The position numbers were made by a program, and so were the translations under genes. From positions 1-7,294 of the forward strand of contig JAKADE010000130.1 in NCBI GenBank assembly GCA_021820785.1: a stretch of DNA of 7,294 nt, written 5' to 3'. Within the stretch, counting starts at the first letter, position 1, and the number at the start of each line of letters is the position of its first letter. This stretch comes from Pseudomonadota bacterium. Lineage in GTDB: Bacteria > Pseudomonadota > Gammaproteobacteria > Steroidobacterales > Steroidobacteraceae. Shown here piece after piece: positions 1-5,539 of this stretch. Below the pieces are notes generated by a model that made no database searches, was not told the origin of the DNA, and worked only from the letters and a program-made list of their open reading frames with translations.

Positions 1-144
1 GAGGGGATTAAGGCCGATGCCGTGGAAGATCTCCGGCATCGCGATCAGCATGATCGAGGAATCGATCGTCGCGAGCAGCACGGCGATGGTGGTGTTCGAG
101 AGCGCGATCCATTTGTAGCGCGACGACGGGGCGGGGGAGTTCAT
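1..144 (-). CDS. MFS efflux transporter, N-terminal fragment (DHA2/EmrB-QacA-like)
   Basis: Reading the minus strand from the ATG at 144-142 gives 48 uninterrupted codons to the window edge; the rest of the gene lies outside. After a short polar N-terminus ([12 protein letters not shown]) comes the first transmembrane helix, with the segments [18 protein letters not shown] and [17 protein letters not shown] helix 1 with an acidic residue (D28) in the TIDSSI context, followed by IAxPxI, is typical of 14-helix drug:proton antiporters of the DHA2 type. The gene sits 61 bases downstream of marR on the same strand, so it is probably the second gene of a marR-efflux operon. Its Shine-Dalgarno sequence is poor (GCGAG-like). 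The family is fairly clear from the N-terminus, but the substrate cannot be told. Confidence 0.8.
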   Translation of the reverse strand, partial: MNSPAPSSRYKWIALSNTTIAVLLATIDSSIMLIAMPEIFHGIGLNPL

Positions 145-205
145 GTTGTGCTCGCGGGGGTCGGTGGGGCGGCTCGCCCGCTCGGTGCGGGCCGCGTGCT
201 GCGGT

Positions 206-658
206 TCAGGGTTCGAGCAGTCGCTCGAGCAGTTCGATGGCGGCGGCGAGGGCGGCATGCTGCGGCGGATCGAGCCGGCTGGCGATGGCACGCATCAGCC
301 AGTCCTCGCGGGCCGCGCGCGACGCCTGGATCCACTCGCGGCAGGCGGGCGTCAGCGACAGCAGCGTCTGGCGTCCGTCATGCGGATCGGCGGCCCCGCT
401 GATCAGGCCGGCCGACTTCAGGGCCGCCACCGTCGCCCCCATGGATTGCGGCCGGATGCCCTCGGCGTGGGCCAGCGCACTCACCGTGGCCGGGCCGTCC
501 CGATCCAGCCGGCCGAGGACCTTCATCTGCGTCCAGGTGAGGTCCCCGAAGTGCCCGTGCTCGCGCAGCCGCCGGGCGAGCTTGCCACTCACGATGCGCA
601 GCTGGGCCGCCAGGGCGGCGACGGTCGGTTCGACAGGGGCAGTGGGTGCGGTGGCCAT
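206..658 (-). CDS. MarR-family transcriptional regulator
   Basis: 150 aa, a normal length for the family. MarR proteins are dimeric winged-helix repressors that usually leave DNA when phenolic or other small ligands bind. Residues 13-35 form the N-terminal dimerization helix. Residues about 41-100 form the winged helix-turn-helix: [12 protein letters not shown], then [20 protein letters not shown] as helix-turn-recognition helix, then the wing [13 protein letters not shown] with the hallmark D-x-x-DGR signature (residues 91-96). The C-terminal helices (about 104-148) complete the dimer interface. The start at 658 lacks a strong Shine-Dalgarno but fits the family N-terminus. The gene lies upstream of an MFS transporter on the same strand, the usual arrangement for a repressor of efflux. 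Autoregulation is likely through the palindrome about 35 bases upstream of the start. The ligand is unknown. Confidence 0.93.
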   Translation of the reverse strand: MATAPTAPVEPTVAALAAQLRIVSGKLARRLREHGHFGDLTWTQMKVLGRLDRDGPATVSALAHAEGIRPQSMGATVAALKSAGLISGAADPHDGRQTLLSLTPACREWIQASRAAREDWLMRAIASRLDPPQHAALAAAIELLERLLEP

Positions 659-687
659 GCCGGTAGGCTACCAGATGCGAAGGGTAG

Positions 688-707
688 CTGAACAGTTAAC
701 TGAACAG
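688..707 (-). promoter_or_regulatory. Candidate MarR operator upstream of marR-MFS
   Basis: Two exact copies of CTGAACAG (688-695 and 700-707) are 12 bases apart. The perfect 10-bp palindrome CAGTTAACTG (693-702) spans the junction. The element lies about 30-50 bases upstream of the marR start codon, where a promoter and autoregulatory operator are expected. Short AT-centred palindromes are typical MarR-family sites. A TTGTGA on the minus strand just upstream could be a -35, but I see no convincing -10, so only the operator is proposed. Confidence 0.45.
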
Positions 708-822
708 GCAGACTTCACAAATCGCGGCACCACGAACGATGGGGAATATTGTCGAGCATTTTCAACGACGTAATCGCGGCGCCGTTGCGGCGCGCGCGGG
801 CAGCAGGAGCCTGATATCTGCA

Positions 823-850
823 TTGACACTCAAAAAACATATCGTAAGAT
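823..850 (+). promoter_or_regulatory. Sigma70-type promoter of the padR gene
   Basis: A perfect -35 hexamer TTGACA (823-828) is followed after 16 bases by TAAGAT (845-850), a 4/6 match to the -10 consensus. Transcription would start near 857, leaving a leader of about 20 bases with AAGGA (866-870) eight bases before the ATG at 879. The region is clearly AT-rich against the surrounding GC-rich DNA. The -10 lies inside the inverted repeat described separately. Confidence 0.6.
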
Positions 851-863
851 ATATCTATCGTTA
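839..863 (+). promoter_or_regulatory. Candidate PadR operator overlapping the -10 box
   Basis: ATATC (839-843) and GATAT (848-852) form an inverted repeat with a GTAA spacer. GATATATC (848-855) is itself a perfect palindrome. TATCGTAA (840-847) recurs 16 bases later as TATCGTTA (856-863). Such AT-rich repeats over the promoter fit autorepression by the PadR protein encoded immediately downstream. Binding is inferred from position and symmetry only. Confidence 0.5.
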
Positions 864-878
864 TTAAGGATCCTCATC

Positions 879-1514
879 ATGCAGCGACATTTTCATCATC
901 ACGCCGGTCATCGCGAGGGCTTTCAGACCCGCTTCCACGTGATGGGCCATCGGCACGGCGGGGGATTCGCGCATTTCCATGGCTTCATGGGCGGTATCGG
1001 CATGGGCGGCGGTGCATTCCGCGCCGGTCGGCGGCTGGCCTCCGGGGACCTGCAGCTGGTACTGCTCGCGCTGCTCGCCGAGCGGGCCCGTCATGGCTAC
1101 GAGCTGATCAAGGCCCTGGAGGAGCGCTCCGAGGGTTTCTACGCGCCGAGTCCCGGCATGGTGTACCCGGCGCTCACCTGGCTGGAGGAGATGGGGTACG
1201 CGAGCGTCACGCCCGAGGGTGCGAAGAAGCTCTACCACATCACCGAAGCGGGCAGCACGTATCTGAGCGAAAACCGTGCGGCGGCCGATGCGATGCTGAG
1301 CCAGATCGCGCAGGCGGGCCGCAAGATGGGTCGGGTTCGCGAGGCCCTCGGCGCGCTGGAGGAGGACGAACAGAGCGGATGGCGCGAGCTCTCGGCGGTG
1401 CGCGAGACGCTGGTGCAGGCGCTGCGCGAGAAGCGCCACAGCTCGCCGGAGGAGAAGCGGCGCATCGTCGAGATCCTCAAGGCTGCGGTCGCGCAGATCC
1501 GCGGCACGCCCTGA
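879..1514 (+). CDS. PadR-family regulator with His/Gly-rich N-terminus (YqjI-like)
   Basis: 211 aa. Residues 1-50 are a low-complexity His/Gly/Phe/Met segment with ten histidines (4, 6, 7, 8, 11, 20, 24, 26, 32, 34) and no cysteine. The PadR winged helix-turn-helix follows (about 54-130): LQLVLLALLAE, the hallmark HGYELIKALEE (72-82), then YAPSPGMVYPALTWLEE (88-104) and the wing before YHITEAG (119-125). The C-terminal part (about 131-210) is charged and helical, suited to dimerization. The best-known relative with this architecture is E. coli YqjI, a nickel-responsive repressor with a His-rich N-terminus, so metal sensing is a reasonable inference. The start at 879 is supported by AAGGA eight bases upstream and by its promoter. 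No obvious target gene lies downstream: the next gene is convergent, so autoregulation or a distant target is likely. The family is certain; the ligand is not. Confidence 0.92.
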   Translation: MQRHFHHHAGHREGFQTRFHVMGHRHGGGFAHFHGFMGGIGMGGGAFRAGRRLASGDLQLVLLALLAERARHGYELIKALEERSEGFYAPSPGMVYPALTWLEEMGYASVTPEGAKKLYHITEAGSTYLSENRAAADAMLSQIAQAGRKMGRVREALGALEEDEQSGWRELSAVRETLVQALREKRHSSPEEKRRIVEILKAAVAQIRGTP

Positions 1515-1560
1515 GCATGCCGGCTCGCGCGCCCCGGCCCGGGCCGGCGCGGCGCGATGC
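1515..1560. terminator. GC-rich hairpin between convergent padR and halogenase genes
   Basis: The 60-base gap between the two stop codons contains the perfect 14-bp palindrome CCGGCCCGGGCCGG (1534-1547). It lies inside a longer imperfect stem that starts at GCATGC (1515-1520) and ends at GATGC (1556-1560). The position suits a bidirectional transcription barrier. There is no T-tract on either side, so it is not a canonical intrinsic terminator. Confidence 0.3.
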
Positions 1561-1574
1561 TGCCGCGGGCCCGA

Positions 1575-3203
1575 TCACCAGAAGTACAGCTGCAGCGTCA
1601 GGGGCGCTCGAGCCGGCGGAATCCGCTCGAGCGCCGCGCGGTGATCGAGGTAGTTCCCGGCGCAGCGCTGCAGCAGCGCGTCGACCTCGGACAGTTCGTA
1701 GCGTGCCTCCTGCGCGCTCGGCGGGCGCAGCGCCTGGGGCTGCGGGAAGATGCCCATGCCGCCGAGGAGCGCGAACCAGGACATCACCGGATAGCCCTGG
1801 CCGAATTCCTGGGCGCGCAGGCCCGGCACGATGCTCTTGCCCGTGACCCAGAGCGAGAGGATCTTCTTCAGGTTGTCCGACAGGTCCATGTTGGCCGCAT
1901 TGGCCCGCCAGTATTCGGTATCGGTGCGCGAATTGGTCTTGTAGTGGGTGCAGATGTAGTCGCGGATGCCCTCGAAGTTGCGGTTCACGAGCGCATTGAA
2001 TCGCTTGCGTGCATCCTCGTTCAGATCGCCCCGCTCGAGCAGCGCGAGGAAATTCATCGCCATGTACTGGATCACCATCAGGGCCGTGGCCTCCAGCGGT
2101 TCGACGAAACCCTGGGCGAGACCGATTGCCAGGCAGTTGGCGTACCAGGGCGATGCGACCCGGCCCACCCTCATCTTCACGTGGCGCGCCTCGCATTCCG
2201 ACTCGAGCAGCCCGAGATGGGCGCGCAGTTCGGTTTCGGCGGCATCGGAGCTGCAGAATTTCGAGCTGTATACGTATCCGTTGCCGAAGCGGTTGGTGAG
2301 TGGAATCTTCCAGGCCCAGCCGTGCTTCAGGGCGGTGGAACGGGTCTCGCTCGGGAGCTGCTCGCCGAGCGGCGAGGCCATCGCCACCGCAGCATCGTTG
2401 AACAGGTTGTTCTGGAAGCTGATGAACGGGACCTTCAGGGCCTGCTGCAGCAGCAGGCCTGCGAACCCCGTGCAATCGACGTACAGATCCGCGCTGATCG
2501 TCTCCCCCTCGCGCGTATGCACCGCGGCGATGTTGCCCTCGGCGTTCACCTCGGCATGCGTCACGTGGCAGCTCTTGTAGCGCACGCCGCGCTCTAGCGC
2601 CTTCTTGTGCAGAAACTGTCCGAGCAGCGTCGCATCGAAGTGATACGCATGCAGGACGTCGAAGGGGAAGTGCTCCTGGGCCTTCGGCGAGCGCTGCTCG
2701 GCCGCCAGGCGCGCCGCGAGGAAGAACCGGTCCGGGTGCGCGTACAGGTTCGCGCCCCTGACGCGCGCCTCGGCGTTGTGGATGAACTGCGTCAGGGTCA
2801 TGATGTCCACCATCGACGGGAACGGGTGGAAGTAGCGCTCGAACCCCGGTTTGCTCGACCAGCCGTCGAAGCTGATGCCGCACTTGTAGGTGGCATGGCA
2901 GGCCGGCATCCATTCCGCTTCCTCGATCTTCAGCAGATCGAAGAACCCGCGCAGCAGGGGCGTCGAGCCCTCTCCGACTCCGATGGTCGGCACCGCCGGG
3001 GACTCGAGCAGCGTGATCTGCACGCCGCGGGGGATCAGCGACTGGGCGAAGATCAGCGCCGTCATCCACCCGGCCGTTCCGCCGCCAACGATGACGATGC
3101 GGCGCACCGGCGGTGGCGCGGCGGCCTCGCACTGGCCTGCATTCAACGTGAAGCTGTAGTCGAAGACGTTGTCGATCGCCATGACGCCCCGGATCCGATG
3201 CAT
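1575..3203 (-). CDS. Flavin-dependent halogenase, tryptophan-halogenase family
   Basis: 542 aa, close to the usual ~500-550. These enzymes use FADH2, O2 and halide to make hypohalous acid, which halogenates an electron-rich aromatic substrate. Visible motifs: the FAD-binding GGGTAGWM (40-47); GVGEGSTP (75-82); the catalytic lysine K107 in ATYKCGISF, matching K79 of PrnA; the diagnostic WxWxIP (296-301) followed by RFGNGYVYSS; and FVEPLEATA (367-375), whose E371 aligns with PrnA E346 beside the chloride site. Compared with PrnA, the C-terminal stretch holding the tryptophan-binding aromatic residues (around NFWLNGNYY) is missing and replaced by GYPVMSWFALLGGMGIFP, so free tryptophan may not be the substrate. 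An in-frame ATG at 3182 (MAIDNVF) is an alternative start; neither has a strong Shine-Dalgarno. No flavin reductase partner is visible nearby. TetR lies upstream on the same strand. Confidence 0.93.
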   Translation of the reverse strand: MHRIRGVMAIDNVFDYSFTLNAGQCEAAAPPPVRRIVIVGGGTAGWMTALIFAQSLIPRGVQITLLESPAVPTIGVGEGSTPLLRGFFDLLKIEEAEWMPACHATYKCGISFDGWSSKPGFERYFHPFPSMVDIMTLTQFIHNAEARVRGANLYAHPDRFFLAARLAAEQRSPKAQEHFPFDVLHAYHFDATLLGQFLHKKALERGVRYKSCHVTHAEVNAEGNIAAVHTREGETISADLYVDCTGFAGLLLQQALKVPFISFQNNLFNDAAVAMASPLGEQLPSETRSTALKHGWAWKIPLTNRFGNGYVYSSKFCSSDAAETELRAHLGLLESECEARHVKMRVGRVASPWYANCLAIGLAQGFVEPLEATALMVIQYMAMNFLALLERGDLNEDARKRFNALVNRNFEGIRDYICTHYKTNSRTDTEYWRANAANMDLSDNLKKILSLWVTGKSIVPGLRAQEFGQGYPVMSWFALLGGMGIFPQPQALRPPSAQEARYELSEVDALLQRCAGNYLDHRAALERIPPARAPLTLQLYFW

Positions 3204-3315
3204 GTTGTTCTGCGCCCCGCGCGCACGGCGGCGCGCGGCGAACGCGGCTCAGCGGACCGGACGGCCGCCGTGCGGTAACGGTCCTGCCGCGGGAAAGGCT
3301 CGCGCGGCCTGACCG

Positions 3316-3347
3316 AGTGTACCGCATGACGGCGGACGTTCGCGTTC
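3316..3347 (-). promoter_or_regulatory. Possible halogenase promoter with degenerate TetR-type half-site
   Basis: In the 199-base gap between tetR and the halogenase gene, the minus strand has TACACT (3321-3316), a 4/6 match to a -10 box, about 115 bases upstream of the halogenase start. Its -35 region is poor. That region overlaps CGTTCGCGTTC (3337-3347, plus strand). This matches 8 of 11 positions of TATTCGCATTC, the arm of the inverted repeat in front of tetR read on the opposite strand. This could be activator- or repressor-linked, or chance. The rest of the gap is featureless GC-rich sequence. Confidence 0.25.
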
Positions 3348-3402
3348 CGGCGCCGGCGCTTGCCGCGCGGCGCACAGCCGGAGACGGGCCTGAGCGGGCG
3401 GC

Positions 3403-4059
3403 TCAACCCGTCGGCCGCGGTGCTCTCGCTCGAGCGCCACGTGCGCTCAGGTACGAGCAGAACATCTCGCCGACCGCCGCGGCGAACGCATCGACCTCGG
3501 CACCCGCCCGACCCTGACTCGAGACCGTCTTGCCGACCGCTGACATGACGGTGCCGATCAGGTCGGCGGCGGCGGCCCGCTCGCGCGCCGAGGCCTCTGG
3601 CAGCGCATCCTGCATGAACCGCCGCATCAGCGCGCGGCCCTCCTCGGCGTGGGCGCGCGACTCCGGCGCCTCCCGGTAGAGTGGGGCGGCTTCCTCGAGG
3701 GCGCTGCGAAACGCCGCCTCTTCGCATTCGGAGCGGAAAAACATCTGCACCGCGGACTGCAGCCGCGCGAGCGGTGCGGCACCGGGGTCCGTGAGGATGC
3801 GCTGCAGCTGATTCATCGTGTGTCGCCACTCCTGCGCCTGCAGCCGGAACAGTATTGCCTCCTTGTTGGGGAAGTACTGATACAGCGAGCCGACGCTGAT
3901 TCCGGCCGTCGCCGCCACGCGCGCAGTCGTGAACCGGTGCGCGCCCTCGCGCACCAGAACGCGAACCGCGGCCTCGAGAATGTCCTCGACGAGTTGCGAG
4001 GAGCGCCTCTGCTGTGGCGCCTTGCGCGGCGAAATGACGGGTTTGCGGCCTGCGGCCAT
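3403..4059 (-). CDS. TetR/AcrR-family transcriptional regulator
   Basis: 218 aa, a typical length. TetR proteins are dimeric repressors with an N-terminal helix-turn-helix and a ligand-binding C-terminal domain. After a basic tail (residues 1-19) helix 1 is SQLVEDILEAAVRVLVREGA (21-40). The helix-turn-helix is FTTARVAATAGISVGSLYQY (43-62), followed by the usual FPNKEAIL (63-70). Residues about 80-205 are the variable all-helical ligand domain with an Arg/Ala-rich tail, giving no clue to the ligand. The start at 4059 has GGGAG (4065-4069) five bases upstream. The gene is divergent from the O-methyltransferase/SDR operon with only 93 bases between starts, a layout typical of local repressors. 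It also lies directly upstream of the halogenase gene on the same strand. It probably controls its own gene and the operon through the inverted repeat at 4071-4107. Confidence 0.93.
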   Translation of the reverse strand: MAAGRKPVISPRKAPQQRRSSQLVEDILEAAVRVLVREGAHRFTTARVAATAGISVGSLYQYFPNKEAILFRLQAQEWRHTMNQLQRILTDPGAAPLARLQSAVQMFFRSECEEAAFRSALEEAAPLYREAPESRAHAEEGRALMRRFMQDALPEASARERAAAADLIGTVMSAVGKTVSSQGRAGAEVDAFAAAVGEMFCSYLSARGARARAPRPTG

Positions 4060-4070
4060 GGGGACTCCCG

Positions 4071-4107
4071 GAATGCGAATAGGAAATGCGATGTTTTATT
4101 CGTATTC
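4071..4107. promoter_or_regulatory. Inverted-repeat operator between tetR and the OMT-SDR operon
   Basis: GAATGCGAATA (4071-4081) and TATTCGTATTC (4097-4107) are inverted copies matching at 10 of 11 positions, with centres 26 bases apart in an AT-rich island. The left arm lies about 12 bases upstream of the tetR start and the right arm about 45 bases upstream of the OMT start. The right arm includes TATTCT (4103-4108), a possible -10 for the OMT operon. Position and symmetry fit a TetR operator pair controlling both directions. The wide spacing is unusual and could mean two separate sites. Confidence 0.55.
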
Positions 4108-4139
4108 TAATGGCGCGCGGCGCGATTGCCAGCACACCT

Positions 4140-4144
4140 GAGGA
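4140..4144 (+). promoter_or_regulatory. Ribosome binding site deciding the OMT start
   Basis: GAGGA lies eight bases before the ATG at 4153. This favours that ATG over the in-frame TTG at 4126, which would overlap the Shine-Dalgarno and has none of its own. Confidence 0.6.
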
Positions 4145-4152
4145 CGAAGCGT

Positions 4153-4812
4153 ATGACGACCCTGACGCAGGAACCCTGCGCGGCGGTGGTGAGACGGCTG
4201 TTCGCCGAAGCCGGCGCCAGCGCGGCGAGGCTGGAGGCACACAGCCGCACGCAGACTGAAGACGCACTCGGCGCGCTGATGAACAGCCCGGACTACCGCG
4301 CACTCTACGGGGCGCTGAAGGAATTCCATCTGGCGGTCTCGACGGACACGGCCACGCTGCTCTACATGCTGGTCCGCGCCACCCGCGCCCGCGCCGTGGT
4401 GGAGTTCGGAACCTCGTTCGGTGTTTCCACCGTGCATCTGGCGGCTGCGCTGCGCGACAACGGCGGCGGCCGGCTGGTGAGCACGGAGTTCGAGCCGGCA
4501 AAGGTCGAACAGGCGCGTGCAAATGTTGCCGCCGCGGGGCTCGCCGACCTGGTCGACATCCGTGCGGGCGATGCCCTCGAGACGCTCGCCGAGGCACCGC
4601 CGGAGTCGATCGACCTGCTGTTTCTCGACGGCGCGAAATCACTGTATGTGAAGGTGCTCTTGATGCTCGAGCCCCGGCTGCACAGCGGATCGGTGCTGCT
4701 GGCCGACAACGCCGAGTGGAGTCCGGAGTATCTCGCCCGGGTGCGCGATCCGGCTGGCGGCTACCGCTCCCTGGCGGTGGCGGACGGCGTCGAACTTTCC
4801 CTGCGGCTGTGA
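4153..4812 (+). CDS. Class I SAM-dependent O-methyltransferase, catechol-type
   Basis: 219 aa from the ATG at 4153. The fold is that of small cation-dependent O-methyltransferases, which transfer a methyl group from S-adenosylmethionine to a hydroxyl, typically of a catechol or other vicinal aromatic diol. Residues 1-75 are a helical cap. SAM motif I is VVEFGTSFGVSTVHLA (82-97), and the acidic ribose-binding strand end is STEFEP (110-115, E112). IDLLFLDGAK (153-162) provides D159, and LLADNAEW (182-189) provides D185-N186. D159, D185 and N186 match the metal-binding triad of catechol O-methyltransferase, and K162 falls where its catalytic lysine does (metal-binding Asp plus three). No signal peptide, so cytoplasmic. 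It leads an operon with the SDR gene, nine bases between stop and start, divergent from tetR. The exact substrate is unknown. Confidence 0.9.
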   Translation: MTTLTQEPCAAVVRRLFAEAGASAARLEAHSRTQTEDALGALMNSPDYRALYGALKEFHLAVSTDTATLLYMLVRATRARAVVEFGTSFGVSTVHLAAALRDNGGGRLVSTEFEPAKVEQARANVAAAGLADLVDIRAGDALETLAEAPPESIDLLFLDGAKSLYVKVLLMLEPRLHSGSVLLADNAEWSPEYLARVRDPAGGYRSLAVADGVELSLRL

Positions 4813-4821
4813 GGTGCAGCG

Positions 4822-5529
4822 ATGGAATCGAACCAACGGTTACGCCACAGCGTGTTGCTCATCGGCGCCTCGCGCGGTCTGGGCTACGCGATGGCCGAAG
4901 AGTTTCTCGCACGCGACTGGGACGTCATCGGAACGGTGCGAGCAGGCGGGCACACCGCGCTCCATGCGCTTGCCGGGCGCGTTCCCGGCCGGGTGCAGAT
5001 CGAGACGCTTGATGTGACGCTCGCGGAGCAGATGAGCGGACTGAGCGCGCGGCTCGCGGGTCGAAGGCTCGACCTGCTGTTCGTCAATGCCGGGGTGACC
5101 AACGATCCTCGCGAGACGATCGGTGAGGTATCCACCGAGGAGTTCGTGCGCGTGATGGTGACAAACCCGCTCGGACCGATGCGCGCCGTGGAGCTGTTCT
5201 GCGACCTGGTGGCGGCGGACGGGCTCATCGGGGTCATGTCCTCCGGACAAGGCAGCGTCGCGAACAATACGAACGGTCAACGGGAACTGTATCGCGGCAG
5301 CAAGGCGGCGCTGAACATGTTCATGCGCAGCTTCGCGGCGCGCCACGCGACGGATCGACGCGCGATGGTGCTCATGGCGCCGGGTTGGGTCCGGACCGAT
5401 CTGGGCGGTCCCGATGCGCGTCTGACCATCGAAGAGAGTGTGCCGAACGTGGTCGATACGCTGCTCGCGGCGCGGGCCCGTCCGGGGCTGCAGTACCTGG
5501 ACTATCTGGGGCGCGTCGTCCCCTGGTAA
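4822..5529 (+). CDS. Short-chain dehydrogenase/reductase (SDR)
   Basis: 235 aa, a classical SDR size. These enzymes catalyse NAD(P)(H)-dependent oxidation or reduction of alcohols and carbonyls. The Rossmann cofactor motif is LIGASRGLG (13-21), a GxxxGxG variant. R18 after the serine, and R40 at the end of strand 2, hint at NADP(H) preference. VNAG (88-91) is the conserved structural motif. The active site is S140/S141 in VMSSGQG with Y157 and K161 in YRGSK. APGWVRTDLGG (186-196) is the PG motif after the catalytic helix. The start at 4822 has a strong GAGGT (4811-4815) overlapping the stop of the upstream O-methyltransferase gene, so the two genes are surely co-transcribed and probably coupled. 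It converges with the HemG-like gene, ten bases between stops. The substrate is unknown; a methylated or halogenated aromatic is only a guess from context. Confidence 0.92.
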   Translation: MESNQRLRHSVLLIGASRGLGYAMAEEFLARDWDVIGTVRAGGHTALHALAGRVPGRVQIETLDVTLAEQMSGLSARLAGRRLDLLFVNAGVTNDPRETIGEVSTEEFVRVMVTNPLGPMRAVELFCDLVAADGLIGVMSSGQGSVANNTNGQRELYRGSKAALNMFMRSFAARHATDRRAMVLMAPGWVRTDLGGPDARLTIEESVPNVVDTLLAARARPGLQYLDYLGRVVPW

Positions 5530-5539
5530 GGCGGGGACG

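Noticed and set aside
1557..2597. A 346-codon plus-strand frame antisense to the halogenase
   Set aside because: No recognisable domain, no ribosome binding site, and it is explained by codon bias of the real gene on the other strand.
1477..3375. A 632-codon minus-strand open frame overlapping the halogenase gene in another frame
   Set aside because: The protein is Arg/Gly/Pro-rich with no domain, while the 542-aa frame in the same DNA carries all halogenase motifs. Long false frames are expected in such GC-rich sequence.
4126..4152. TTG at 4126 as the start of the O-methyltransferase
   Set aside because: It would place the Shine-Dalgarno GAGGA inside the coding region and has none of its own; the ATG at 4153 is well placed.
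3143..4642. A 499-codon minus-strand frame across tetR, the divergent promoter and the OMT gene
   Set aside because: It crosses the start regions of two clear genes in the wrong frame and the protein is low-complexity Arg/Ala.
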